A DNA stretch of 64,000 bases from Ruminococcus flavefaciens (GTDB lineage: Bacteria; Bacillota; Clostridia; Oscillospirales; Ruminococcaceae), in NCBI GenBank assembly GCA_023662725.1, contig JAMPIL010000001.1, positions 1,381,563 through 1,445,562 on the forward strand, in the 5' to 3' direction. Position numbers and translations under genes: made by a program. Below are positions 24,218 through 33,319 of this stretch, piece by piece. Numbering within the stretch: position 1 is the stretch's first letter; each line of letters opens with the position of its first letter. The notes under the pieces were generated by a model, which did no database searches, was not told where the DNA came from, and saw only the letters and a program-made list of their open reading frames with translations.

Positions 24218-26488
24218 TCATTTCTGCTTAATTCTGAAACTGCTGTTGCGGAGTTTGCTTGCATCAAATCCCTTTGGTTTTCTGTTTTCACGCTTCTTTT
24301 CGTTTCTGGGACGGGACTGCTTTTTCTCCTCCTCGTCGTTAAGACGCATGGTGAGGGAAATCCGGCTGCGCTTAACATCCACGTCAATTACACGAACCTT
24401 TACAACTTCTCCTACCTTTACGGCTTCAAGAGGGTGCTTGATGAATCGGTTGCAGATCTGAGAAATATGAACAAGACCGTCTTCATGTACTCCGATGTCA
24501 ACGAAAACTCCGAAATCAATAATGTTGCGGACTGTTCCGACAAGCTCCATACCGGGCTTGAGATCCTTAATTTCCATAACGTCTCCGCTTCTGAGCAGAG
24601 GAGGAGGAAGCTCGTCACGAAGATCACGTCCCGGCTTTTTAAGCTCGCTGATAATGTCTGTAAGCGTAGGAACGCCTATTTCAAGCGAACTGCTGATATT
24701 TTCTATGCCAAGACTGTCCGCTTTTTCCTTTATATCAGCAGCTCCGCCGTTTGAGATGTCGGCAAGAGTAAATCCGCACTCGCTTAAAAGTGCAGACGCC
24801 GCCTTATAGCTTTCGGGATGAACTGCCGTGTTATCGAGAGGATTCTTTCCGTCTCTTACTCTTAAAAATCCGGCGCACTGTTCAAAGGCTTTTTTACCAA
24901 GCTTCGGAACTTTAAGAAGTTCTTTTCTGTCAGTAAATTTACCGTTTTCCTCACGGTATGTCACTATATTTTTCGCTACAGCAGAGTTGATTCCGGCAAT
25001 ATAGGAAAGCAGCGAATGCGAAGCCGTATTAAGGTCAACTCCGACCGAGTTTACGCAGTCCTCGACCACTCCGGAAAGAGCGTCGCTCATACGAGCCTGC
25101 GGCATATCGTGCTGATACTGTCCGACTCCGATAGCTTTCGGATCGATCTTAACAAGCTCCGCAAGCGGATCCTGCAAGCGGCGTGCTATCGAAACTGCGC
25201 TTCTGAGCGAAACATCGTAATCGGGAAATTCCTCGGCGGCAAGCTTGGAAGCGGAATAAACGGACGCTCCGGCTTCGCTTACAACCATATAGCTGACCTT
25301 CTGCGGAATTTCTTTGAGAAGTTCGGCAACAAACGATTCCGTTTCACGGGAAGCCGTACCGTTTCCGATAGAAATTGTCGTAACGTTATGCTTTTCTATA
25401 AGCGAACGGATAGTTCTTTTAGAAGCCTCCATATTTGTTTTCGGTCCGGGAGTACAGTAGACGATGTTTGTATCGAGAACTTTTCCCGTAGAGTCGATAA
25501 CTGCGACCTTACATCCGGTTCTGTAGCCCGGATCGAGTCCGAGGATAACGCTGTTTTTCAAAGGCGACTGGAGAAGAAGCTGACGTAGATTTGAAGCAAA
25601 TACCTTGATAGATTCTTCAGCAGCATTGGCAGTCATCTCGGACCGTATTTCACGTTCGATAGACGGGAAAATGAGTCTTTTATAGCTGTCCTCGGCGGCG
25701 GCACGGACAAGTTCGCCGCAGGCATTGTTGTTTTTGATATATTTTTCGAGGATTATTCCCGTTGCGGCAGCTTCATCCAGACTTATCGAAACCTTGAGGA
25801 AATTCTCTTTCTCACCCCTGTCGAGAGCGAGAACACGGTGATTTGCAATTTTTGAAATCGGCTCGGAATATTCATAATAATTGGTGTAAACGCTTTCTGC
25901 CTCGGGATCGGACGCTTTTGAAGCTATTTCGCCCTTTTCGTTCGCCAGACTGCGGAGCTTCTTTCTTATGCCTGCGTCATCGGAGATATCCTCGGCAATA
26001 ATATCCATAGCTCCCTGAATAGCCGATTTAACATCGGGAACGTTCTTTTCCTCGTTCACAAAAGCTTCAGCTTCTTTTTCAGGCTCGGTCGAGTTATCCT
26101 GCTCCATGATAAGAACAGCGAGCGGTTCAAGTCCGGCTTCTCTTGCAACGCTTGCACGAGTTTTTCTCTTCGGCTTGAACGGACGATAAATATCTTCTAC
26201 CTCAACAAGAGTCACAGCAGCGCTGATAGCTACCTCTATTTCCGGAGTCATCTTCTCCTGCTCCGTAATGGAATTTGTGATCTCTTCCTTACGTTTTTCA
26301 AGATTTCGGAGATAAGTAAGTCTGTCGTTAAGCTCACGAAGAACCTGATCGTCGAGCGAACCTGTAAGTTCTTTACGGTAACGTGCAATAAACGGTATAG
26401 TTTTTCCGTCGTCAATAAGATCTATTGTATTATCGACCTGTTCCTGTTTTAATCCGAATTCTTTTGCAATTGTTTTATTGATATCCAT
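24218..26488 (-). CDS. tex: Tex, S1-domain transcription accessory protein
   Basis: The 756-residue Tex/YhgF protein has an N-terminal helical HTH-like region (INKTIAKEFGLKQEQV; TIPFIARYRKELTGSLDD). A YqgF-like RNase-H fold (about 315-440) carries ILGLDPGYRTGCKVAVID. Helix-hairpin-helix repeats (about 480-560; GVDLNTASHSLLSYIAGINSAVAKNIV) and a C-terminal S1 RNA-binding domain (about 635-710; GMELVGTVRNIIDFGVFVDIG) follow. It binds nucleic acids and influences transcription and RNA turnover. Length is normal for the family. An alpha/beta hydrolase gene lies 21 bases upstream, so they may be co-transcribed. Confidence 0.93.
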   Translation of the reverse strand: MDINKTIAKEFGLKQEQVDNTIDLIDDGKTIPFIARYRKELTGSLDDQVLRELNDRLTYLRNLEKRKEEITNSITEQEKMTPEIEVAISAAVTLVEVEDIYRPFKPKRKTRASVAREAGLEPLAVLIMEQDNSTEPEKEAEAFVNEEKNVPDVKSAIQGAMDIIAEDISDDAGIRKKLRSLANEKGEIASKASDPEAESVYTNYYEYSEPISKIANHRVLALDRGEKENFLKVSISLDEAAATGIILEKYIKNNNACGELVRAAAEDSYKRLIFPSIEREIRSEMTANAAEESIKVFASNLRQLLLQSPLKNSVILGLDPGYRTGCKVAVIDSTGKVLDTNIVYCTPGPKTNMEASKRTIRSLIEKHNVTTISIGNGTASRETESFVAELLKEIPQKVSYMVVSEAGASVYSASKLAAEEFPDYDVSLRSAVSIARRLQDPLAELVKIDPKAIGVGQYQHDMPQARMSDALSGVVEDCVNSVGVDLNTASHSLLSYIAGINSAVAKNIVTYREENGKFTDRKELLKVPKLGKKAFEQCAGFLRVRDGKNPLDNTAVHPESYKAASALLSECGFTLADISNGGAADIKEKADSLGIENISSSLEIGVPTLTDIISELKKPGRDLRDELPPPLLRSGDVMEIKDLKPGMELVGTVRNIIDFGVFVDIGVHEDGLVHISQICNRFIKHPLEAVKVGEVVKVRVIDVDVKRSRISLTMRLNDEEEKKQSRPRNEKKRENRKPKGFDASKLRNSSFRIKQK

Positions 26489-26509
26489 TTTATATATCCT
26501 TTCATTTTG

Positions 26510-27508
26510 TCATATATTTTCTTCGTCAGAGGCTGTTTCTTCGGGAGTTTCCTCAATAATCTCTGCGACTGAATCGTTATAGCGGTCTATCCATGAAAAA
26601 AGCGTTTTCGCTATATCTTTCCATACATTTATGCTGTTTTTTTCGTTGAGAATTTCATGACGCATACCCTCAAAAAGCCTGTGGGAGATACTTTCATAGC
26701 CAACTTTTTCAAGTGAGAAAATAGCGGAAAAAAACTTCTTTTCAGAAATAAAGCATGGATCGTCCTTTCCGGAAACGAATCTTACCGGAAGCGACGGATT
26801 TTTAAGTTCCCAGCCGTCCGACGAATATGCACGGCGTATAAGACCGAGCATTTCCTCATATTCGTTAAGCGTAGCCTTAAAGCTGCAAAGCGGATCGCTA
26901 TTAAATTCCGCAACAACCTCCGAATCGCTGCACCGCCATGAATTTTCAGGCTGTTCAAAGCTTTTTCCGAGAGTACTATTAATAGTATCGTAAATTTTTT
27001 CGCTTCTGAAACGGCTTCCCGGTTTTTTTGATGAAACCGCATGAATACATCTTGTAATAGGCGAAAATCTGCTGTAACACGGTGTTCCGAGCAGAACAAG
27101 TCCGTTTAAGCTGTCATCGTGTTCTTTTATATAGCACCTTGCACCGACAGAACCCATTCCCTGCGCCATCATAAAAATCGGAAGCTGAGAATATGTTTCT
27201 CTTATAATTTTATTCAGCTGAGCAATATCGCTTACAAAACCGTCTCCGCCGTTTCTGAACATAAATCCGAGGTCGTCGGGGGTACAGATACTTTTCCCGT
27301 GACCTCTGCAATCGTGGATAACGGTAATAAAACCTTCTTCAGCGAGATAATCCATAAAGGGATAATAACGTTCCTTATGCTCGTTCAAGCCGTGAACGAT
27401 CTGAACAACGCCGCATACATTTCCAACCGGAACGGCAATCACGGCAGAGATCACCAGTTCATCGAATGAAGAGGTAAATTCAAACTCCTTTAAATCCGCA
27501 TTCAGCAT
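26510..27508 (-). CDS. Alpha/beta hydrolase, monoacylglycerol-lipase type
   Basis: The 332-residue serine hydrolase of the Hydrolase_4/lysophospholipase group begins with QIVHGLNEHKERYYPFMDYLAEEGF and DCRGHGKS, as in monoglyceride lipases. The nucleophile elbow reads AQGMGS, so the usual GHSMG is altered: Gly-Met-Gly-Ser instead of His-Ser-Met-Gly. This raises doubt about catalytic serine placement. SGKDDPCF and the C-terminal GMRHEILNE supply the Asp and His of the triad. It is cytoplasmic with no signal peptide. Substrate unknown. Confidence 0.75.
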   Translation of the reverse strand: MLNADLKEFEFTSSFDELVISAVIAVPVGNVCGVVQIVHGLNEHKERYYPFMDYLAEEGFITVIHDCRGHGKSICTPDDLGFMFRNGGDGFVSDIAQLNKIIRETYSQLPIFMMAQGMGSVGARCYIKEHDDSLNGLVLLGTPCYSRFSPITRCIHAVSSKKPGSRFRSEKIYDTINSTLGKSFEQPENSWRCSDSEVVAEFNSDPLCSFKATLNEYEEMLGLIRRAYSSDGWELKNPSLPVRFVSGKDDPCFISEKKFFSAIFSLEKVGYESISHRLFEGMRHEILNEKNSINVWKDIAKTLFSWIDRYNDSVAEIIEETPEETASDEENI

Positions 27509-27591
27509 AAAAATCCTCCTATTTAAAAGGGTATTATTAATATTATACCATAAATTTCAAATTAAATCAAGAGAACGATAGCAGTTTTCAC

Positions 27592-27880
27592 GGTAACAGC
27601 ATTTACTTTTCCTGTTAGTTGTTAAGGGGACACTATCCCCTTAAGTCTCACCTTTCGGTTCGGTCGGTGCTTCTGCTCCGCAGAGGTGTCCACTGGACAC
27701 CCTCACCCCCTTCCAAAGGGATATTATCCCTTTGGAAACCCAGTATTAATAATTTCAAATCCAAATAAGAGGTTTGAAATTATTAGGGCAGGATGCCCAG
27801 ACGGAAATAACTCCATTCAGCAAGGGATTCAAGACACAAAGTTCACTTGATAAACATAACAAAAAGTAAATGCTGTTACC
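27592..27880 (+). repeat. Mosaic repeat, copy D, with 19-bp terminal inverted repeats
   Basis: A complete-looking 289-bp element. Perfect terminal inverted repeats are at 27592-27610 (GGTAACAGCATTTACTTTT) and 27862-27880. Inside are TTAAGGGGA/TCCCCTTAA, the GGTTCGGTCGG/CTTCTGCT spacer, CCAAAGGGATATTATCCCTTTGG, a central palindrome with arms AATAATTTCAAATCC (27748-27762) and GGTTTGAAATTATT (27771-27784), and AGGGCAGGATGCCC. It fills the gap between the hydrolase start and the ogt stop. Confidence 0.85.
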
Positions 27881-27892
27881 CTGAGCAGTTTT

Positions 27893-28354
27893 TCAGGCAA
27901 TGGTATTCTTCTTTTCAATAGAAAGCAGTTTTTCTTTCATATCAATTCCGCAGGCGTAACCTGTAAGTCTGCCGTTTGCGCCTATAACTCTATGGCACGG
28001 AACAATAAGCCATATAGGATTCTTATTGCAAGCTCCTCCGACTGCTCTTGCCGCTTTGGGATTTCCAATTCTTTCGGCGGCTTCGGCATAGGATATCGTG
28101 CTGCCATAGGGAATTGTTTCAAGTATATGCCAGACTTTTTTCTGAAAGGTCGTGCCGTGAAGCTCGTATTTAACGTCAAATTTCTTTCTTTTTCCGCAGA
28201 GGAATTCGCATATCTGCCGATACACGCTTTCTGTGAACGGAGAGAAAACACTGTTTTCAGGCGCAAAATCTCCTGCATTCAGAGCAAAGAGAGTATTATT
28301 CTCGTAAACCATACGCAGAGTTCCAATACTGCATTTATAATAAGCTGTTTTCAT
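27893..28354 (-). CDS. ogt: Methylated-DNA-protein cysteine methyltransferase
   Basis: The 153-residue suicide repair protein takes O6-alkyl groups from guanine onto its active-site cysteine. The motif IVPCHRVI places that Cys at about 120; the helix-turn-helix (TISYAEAAERIGNPKAARAVGGACNKNP) and the N-terminal ribonuclease-like domain are as expected. There is no Ada regulatory domain, so it is of Ogt type. It has its own short upstream region; the recombinase gene ends 65 bases upstream. Confidence 0.92.
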   Translation of the reverse strand: MKTAYYKCSIGTLRMVYENNTLFALNAGDFAPENSVFSPFTESVYRQICEFLCGKRKKFDVKYELHGTTFQKKVWHILETIPYGSTISYAEAAERIGNPKAARAVGGACNKNPIWLIVPCHRVIGANGRLTGYACGIDMKEKLLSIEKKNTIA

Positions 28355-28418
28355 ATAGTCCTCGCAAATATTTTATTGAATCTTATTATACATTAATTAT
28401 GCCGTAATTGTCAACAAT

Positions 28419-29888
28419 TCAGTCCGTATGAAATGTTACGTCTATGATTTTTACATTGCCTCTTCTGCTGTTTCGCATTTCATTTACTACAACGATTTTG
28501 TCAACGAATTTCAGCAGAAATAATCGCTTCTCCGAATCATTAAGCATCTCCCAGTTTTCCTTAAAATTTTTGATAATATCCTCCTGCTCGATCACTAATT
28601 CTTCTTTCATAGCCGAAAGTTCATCAAGCTGATCGAGAGTTTTGATTTTCTCGGATTCAATATATTCCTTTAGCTGAATATACTGCTCAAAATTCAGTTT
28701 GTTTTCCGCATACGAGCCTATAATTTCCCTTTCCTTGCACTCAAGAGTTTTCAGAAAACGATTCAGATTTTGCATCTCCTTATTTTCTTTTATATCGTTC
28801 ATTTCCTTCGGTTGAACTTCGTCCGCTGCGGAAAAATCTTCGATCTGCTCAAGATAATTCAGGAATGCCTTTTCAGCATTTTTATGCAGTATGTTACTGG
28901 CATTGCAAGTCTTTCGTCTGTATCCGCCGCAGCGGTAGCCTCCCCTGAACACTTTTTCGCCGTTTTTATTTTTAGTGCTGTCGTTATGAGTTACCAAACC
29001 TGCTCCGCATTTTCCGCAGTATAAAATACCGGAAAAATAATTTTCCTCCTTTGGACGTTTTGTATAGCTCTTTGTAGAAATCCTGCCTATGAGTTCCTGA
29101 GCTTCATTATACAGTTCTTCGGAAATAATTGGCTCATGATTTCCTTTGACCTCAAAATTGCGCTTCTCATCCTTTGTCGCATATCTGACATTGCCTATGT
29201 AATTGCAGTTTGTAAGCATATTTTTTACGCTTCTTGCCTGCCAGACTGAATTTTCTTTCGTTGGAATATTTCTCTCATTAAGACTTTTTGCTATATCAAG
29301 AAACGACATCCCCCTGTTTACGAACATCTCAAAAACTTCCTTTACAATAACCGCCTCTTTTTTATTGATTTTCTGTAATTTATCTCCTCGCCACTTATCG
29401 TAACCGTAGCTTGCCGTTCTGGTACAGAGACTATAGCCCTCTTTCACCTTTCTTTCAAAACCCAATTTGGTTCTTTCGACTATATTTTCCCGTTCGAATT
29501 CAGCAAAAATGCCGATTATTTTTATAAACATTCTTCCTGAGGGCGTTTGCGTATCTATACTTTCACAAAGCGAATTAAATGCGCATCCGTATTCGTTAAA
29601 CAGATTTATCAAATATATTAAATCTGACGTACTTCTTGTAAGACGGTCTATCTTAAAAACCAGAACATTTTTTATATGTCCGTTTTTTATGTCCTGGATC
29701 AGCTCTTTTATCTGCGGACGGCATTCAATACTCTTTCCGCTTATTCCCTCGTCGGAATAAATCCGATATATAGTCCAATCCTTTATTTTTGCGTAGTCCT
29801 TCAGCTTTTCCTCCTGCGCCCTTATCGAAAAACCCTCTTTTGCCTGTTCCTCGGTCGATACCCTGACGTAGATTCCGGTTGACGGCAT
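28419..29888 (-). CDS. Serine recombinase
   Basis: The 489-residue recombinase has a resolvase domain (1-150; GIYVRVSTEEQA with nucleophile Ser11; VFKIDRLTRSTSDL; EFERENIVERTK). The Recombinase domain is about 160-260 (TASYGYDKW; NYIGNVRYATKDE). A zinc ribbon follows (LYCGKCGAGLV, YRCGGYRRKTCNA), and a coiled C-terminus. It is likely the integrase of an element. A 39-residue companion ORF lies directly upstream. On the other side of that ORF the feoB coding sequence begins in mid-gene. Confidence 0.9.
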   Translation of the reverse strand: MPSTGIYVRVSTEEQAKEGFSIRAQEEKLKDYAKIKDWTIYRIYSDEGISGKSIECRPQIKELIQDIKNGHIKNVLVFKIDRLTRSTSDLIYLINLFNEYGCAFNSLCESIDTQTPSGRMFIKIIGIFAEFERENIVERTKLGFERKVKEGYSLCTRTASYGYDKWRGDKLQKINKKEAVIVKEVFEMFVNRGMSFLDIAKSLNERNIPTKENSVWQARSVKNMLTNCNYIGNVRYATKDEKRNFEVKGNHEPIISEELYNEAQELIGRISTKSYTKRPKEENYFSGILYCGKCGAGLVTHNDSTKNKNGEKVFRGGYRCGGYRRKTCNASNILHKNAEKAFLNYLEQIEDFSAADEVQPKEMNDIKENKEMQNLNRFLKTLECKEREIIGSYAENKLNFEQYIQLKEYIESEKIKTLDQLDELSAMKEELVIEQEDIIKNFKENWEMLNDSEKRLFLLKFVDKIVVVNEMRNSRRGNVKIIDVTFHTD

Positions 29889-29903
29889 GATAAATCGCTC
29901 CTA

Positions 29904-30023
29904 TCATTTTTCTTTTGAAAGCAGATTCTTTTTCTTCCTCGGAATTGACGTTTTTAAGAAAAATTTCAGCATCCTTATCTGGAGTTCCTTCGGCAGAACT
30001 ATCTTTTTCCGTTCATTTTCCAT
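29904..30023 (-). CDS. 39-residue recombinase-companion protein
   Basis: A very small basic protein (MENERKKIVLPKELQIRMLKFFLKTSIPRKKKNLLSKEK) preceded by a strong GGAGGTGAGAT ribosome site and ending 15 bases before the recombinase ATG, so clearly translated with it. The LPKELQ...MLKFFLKTSIPR pattern recurs in short ORFs upstream of clostridial serine recombinases. Function unknown; possibly a recombination directionality or assembly factor. Confidence 0.65.
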   Translation of the reverse strand: MENERKKIVLPKELQIRMLKFFLKTSIPRKKKNLLSKEK

Positions 30024-30058
30024 ATCTCACCTCCAACATTCTGATAAAATTATATTAA

Positions 30059-31060
30059 TTTGAAAGATATTTATTCCGGTTTATTTTGAATCCGGCCATG
30101 GCAATATTCTTCCCGCTTTTCACAATTCTGGAGGATGCAGGATATCTTCCGAGAATCGCATTTAATCTCGATCGCTGTTTCCGATGCTGCAATGCCTGCG
30201 GAAAACAATCAATCACAATGGCAATGGGATTCGGCTGTAACGCCTGCGGAGTAACGGGATGCCGTATTATCGACTCTCCCCGTGAACGTCTCATTGCAAT
30301 TCTGACCAACAGTTTTGTCCCCTGCAACGGTCGATTTCCGACTATTATAGCTATAATCACTATGTTTTTTGTCACGGCAGGAAACAAGTTTTCATCTGTA
30401 ATATCTGCGCTTCTGCTCCTCGGAGCAATTCTGCTTGGCGTAGCGGCAACGCTTGCTATGTCCAAACTTTTGTCCCATACTCTGCTTAAAGGAATCCCCT
30501 CATCTTTTACTTTGGAACTTCCTCCATACCGCCGCCCGCAGTTCGGCAAAGTTTTAGTGCGTTCGATCTTCGACAGAACAATTTTTGTTCTTGGAAGAGC
30601 CTGCACCGCCGCTGCTCCATGCGGACTTATAATATGGCTTCTTGCGAACATAAATGCCGGAGACGCCTCGCTGCTCTCCCATGCATCGGATTTCCTCGAT
30701 CCATTCGGACGCTTCATCGGTCTTGACGGAGTCATACTACTGGGATTTATTCTCGGATTTCCGGCAAACGAGATCGTCGTTCCGATAATACTTATGACCT
30801 ATCTTGCGCAGGGAAGCCTTATAGAACTGACTGATCCGGCACAGCTTCATGCGGTTTTAAGCGCAAATGGATGGGATTTCACTACTGCGCTCTGTATGAT
30901 AATTTTCACACTGTTTCATTTCCCCTGCGCCACCACCTGTCTTACAATAAAAAAAGAAACCGGCAGCCTTAAATGGACGGCTGTCAGTTTCATTCTTCCG
31001 GTTTTAACGGGAATCATTCTTTGTGCGGCAGTGAACGGCGTTTCAATGATATTCACATAA
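30059..31060 (+). pseudogene. feoB: FeoB C-terminal half, 5'-truncated
   Basis: About 330 codons match the membrane part of the ferrous iron transporter FeoB (FFPLFTILEDAGYLPRIAFNLDR, MGFGCNACGVTGCRIIDSPRERL, FVPCNGRFPT, then Gate/FeoB_C segments ending near GFPANEIVVPI). The N-terminal G-protein domain and first helices (roughly 370-400 residues) are missing. A stop lies at 30056 and there is no ribosome site or ATG before NPAMAIFF. The break falls 35 bases from the recombinase companion gene, so recombination probably separated the two halves. Confidence 0.82.
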
Positions 31061-31063
31061 AAT

Positions 31064-31089
31064 AAAAAAACCTGTAGAAAATTACAGGT
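31064..31089 (-). terminator. Terminator of the GH13 gene
   Basis: CCTGTA (31071-31076) pairs with TACAGG (31083-31088); on the minus strand it is followed by seven T. It lies between the converging GH13 gene and feoB fragment. Confidence 0.8.
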
Positions 31090-31203
31090 CAAGAAAAATA
31101 AAATGAATTTAGAGGGGGAATTGGGGGATTATTTAATCCTCTATAAGTATAGCCTCGCTTTCTTAAAATAATCTTAAAAGAGTATCTTTACCAGAGAATT
31201 TTT

Positions 31204-33087
31204 TCATCCGATAAAATCAGCCTTTATGATAGAATAACCATATGGCTCTATTTTAAGGGAATTATCACTTAATTCACCCACATACGGCTTTAAATTCTTA
31301 AATCTCGGAAGAAGAGAAGCAATATCGCTCAGCATTACGTTTTCAGCGCTCCTGTTTACAAAAACAATGTAATCGGTCTTGCCTACTCTTGCAAACGCAA
31401 TAATTCTGTCATCAACAACTGCCTTGTCATTCAGCACAAAGTAAGTCTGACCGTCTTTCATGTTCGGGATAGATTTTCTCACACGGCTAAGTTCTGAAAC
31501 ATACTCAATAAGCTCGTGATCTTCATTTCCCCAAGGATAACAGCGGCGGTTGAACGGATCTTTATAGCCCTGAAGTCCGGCTTCGTCGCCGTAATAAATG
31601 CTCGGAACTCCGGGCAGGAAAAACTGGAGCGCCATTGCTGCTTTCAGTCTGTTTTTACCAAGAGCATATTCGCTTTCGGTCAGGTATCTTTCCGCCATCC
31701 AGTCTTTGCTCTTATTGTCGCAGTTTTCGCCGCCAAGACGGTTTATAGCACGCTCAATATCGTGAGTTGAAACAAAATTCATCAGAACGTCGATAGTCGG
31801 CTTCGGATAATTCTCTACAATCGTCATCACCGAATTAATGAAATGTCTCGGATCTCCGCCCTTGATGAAGTTGATTATCGCCTCACGGAAAGGATAGTTC
31901 ATAACGGAATCGAGCTGATCGCCGAGGAGATAACGACGTTTTATACCATAGCTTTCCTTGTTTGAAGCGTCCTCCCAAACCTCGCCGATAACGATTTTAT
32001 CGTCACCGAAGCCTTTAACAGACTTACGGAGATTATTCAGGAACTGATCAGGAAGCTCGTCGGCAACGTCAAGACGGTATCCTGCCGCACCTTTGCTGAG
32101 CCAGTATTGTAAAACACCCTCTTCACCGCAGATGAAATCGGTGTAATTCTCGTTATTTTCCCATACATTCGGGAGTGTATCTATTCCCCACCAGGCTTCG
32201 TAGGTGTCGGGAAAATTGGTGAAAGAGTACCATTCGTAATACTTGCTGTCCTTAGACTGATATGCGCCTGCTTCGGGATAACGTCCGAATTTGTTGAAGT
32301 AAACGCTGTCAGCTCCGGTATGAGAGAAAACTCCGTCAAGAATTACGGATATACCGTACTTTTCGGCCTCTCTGCAAAGCTCCTCAAACTCATCGTTAGT
32401 GCCAAGCAGCGGATCGGCTTTCATATAATCGGCGGTATTGTATCTGTGATTTTCGTGGGATTCAAAAATCGGGTTGAGATAAATGCAGGTAACTCCGAGG
32501 TCTTTAAGATAACCGAGTTTCGACTGGATTCCGGCAAAGTCGCCGCCGAAATAGTCGTTATTCCATACATGACCATTCTCATCCGGTTTATAATAAGGAG
32601 TACCGTTCCAGTCTTCACGGATAACACGTCCATAAGGAATGTTTTCGTGAACCTTTCCGCTCTTGCAGAAACGATCGGGGAAAATCTGATACATAACTCC
32701 GCCCTTGAGGAAATCCGGGGTTTCATAAGTATTTTTGTAAACGGTAAGCTGAAAGAGGTCGCCGTTGTCAACACATCCCCCGTGAACATTGATCTTCTTG
32801 ATGTAATGACGGATTCCCTCATGAGTATACGAGAAATAATAGTAGTGAACATCGCTGTATCTTGCGGTATATTCAGTAGAATATGCAATACAGTCATCCT
32901 CTTCGGTTATTTCATTCATATTAAGGAAACGTTCTTTGAAGCCCGTTCTGAAAAGCACCAGTACAGGCGGAAAATCAGGAACTACATCCTTCGAGAGCCT
33001 TATGGTGAAGCGGCAAGTCTCAAACTGCTTTACCGCTCCGAAAATCGATTTATAATTAAGATTCCATGAGTCATAAATCGGTTTCAT
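31204..33087 (-). CDS. GH13 alpha-glucan hydrolase (neopullulanase/cyclomaltodextrinase type)
   Basis: The 627-residue enzyme has an N-terminal beta-sandwich (about 1-130) and a GH13 barrel. Conserved regions are visible: GVFSHTG, GYRLDVADE (nucleophile Asp), VIGEVWED (acid/base Glu) and FVSTHDIER (transition-state Asp). It has no signal peptide, so it would act inside the cell on imported malto-oligosaccharides, alongside glycogen phosphorylase encoded nearby. The start is set at 33087, where GGAGG precedes the ATG; an open frame 31 codons longer runs into repeat copy E. Confidence 0.9.
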   Translation of the reverse strand: MKPIYDSWNLNYKSIFGAVKQFETCRFTIRLSKDVVPDFPPVLVLFRTGFKERFLNMNEITEEDDCIAYSTEYTARYSDVHYYYFSYTHEGIRHYIKKINVHGGCVDNGDLFQLTVYKNTYETPDFLKGGVMYQIFPDRFCKSGKVHENIPYGRVIREDWNGTPYYKPDENGHVWNNDYFGGDFAGIQSKLGYLKDLGVTCIYLNPIFESHENHRYNTADYMKADPLLGTNDEFEELCREAEKYGISVILDGVFSHTGADSVYFNKFGRYPEAGAYQSKDSKYYEWYSFTNFPDTYEAWWGIDTLPNVWENNENYTDFICGEEGVLQYWLSKGAAGYRLDVADELPDQFLNNLRKSVKGFGDDKIVIGEVWEDASNKESYGIKRRYLLGDQLDSVMNYPFREAIINFIKGGDPRHFINSVMTIVENYPKPTIDVLMNFVSTHDIERAINRLGGENCDNKSKDWMAERYLTESEYALGKNRLKAAMALQFFLPGVPSIYYGDEAGLQGYKDPFNRRCYPWGNEDHELIEYVSELSRVRKSIPNMKDGQTYFVLNDKAVVDDRIIAFARVGKTDYIVFVNRSAENVMLSDIASLLPRFKNLKPYVGELSDNSLKIEPYGYSIIKADFIG

Positions 33088-33129
33088 CAAAATACCTCCA
33101 AATAAAATTATTGAAAAACCGCCGCTGAA

Positions 33130-33318
33130 ACAGCAGTATTGGTCTTTATCGGCTATTATATAGAGAACTCTGTCCCCCATTCCCCCTGCCAGAGAGTGAA
33201 TACAACCTTTGGAAACTCGGTATTGATTAGGGCGATGCCCCTAAGAGAAATCATCTTTTTGACAGAGAGTATGAGGGAAAAATCCCCCTACAATAGCAGA
33301 CAAAGTCAATACTGCTGT
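33130..33318 (+). repeat. Mosaic repeat, copy E (deletion derivative)
   Basis: 12-bp perfect terminal inverted repeats ACAGCAGTATTG (33130-33141) and CAATACTGCTGT (33307-33318). Inside, CTGTCCCCC, CCCCCTGCC, ACCTTTGGAAACTCGGTATT and AGGGCGATGCCC remain, but the central palindrome is missing. GGTATT joins directly to GATTAGGGC. It ends 1 base from the stop codon of the membrane-bound XRE gene. Confidence 0.75.
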
Positions 33319-33319
33319 C

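Noticed and set aside
30055-30735. Minus-strand open frame over the feoB fragment
   Set aside because: Antisense shadow of a recognisable FeoB sequence; no protein family resemblance.
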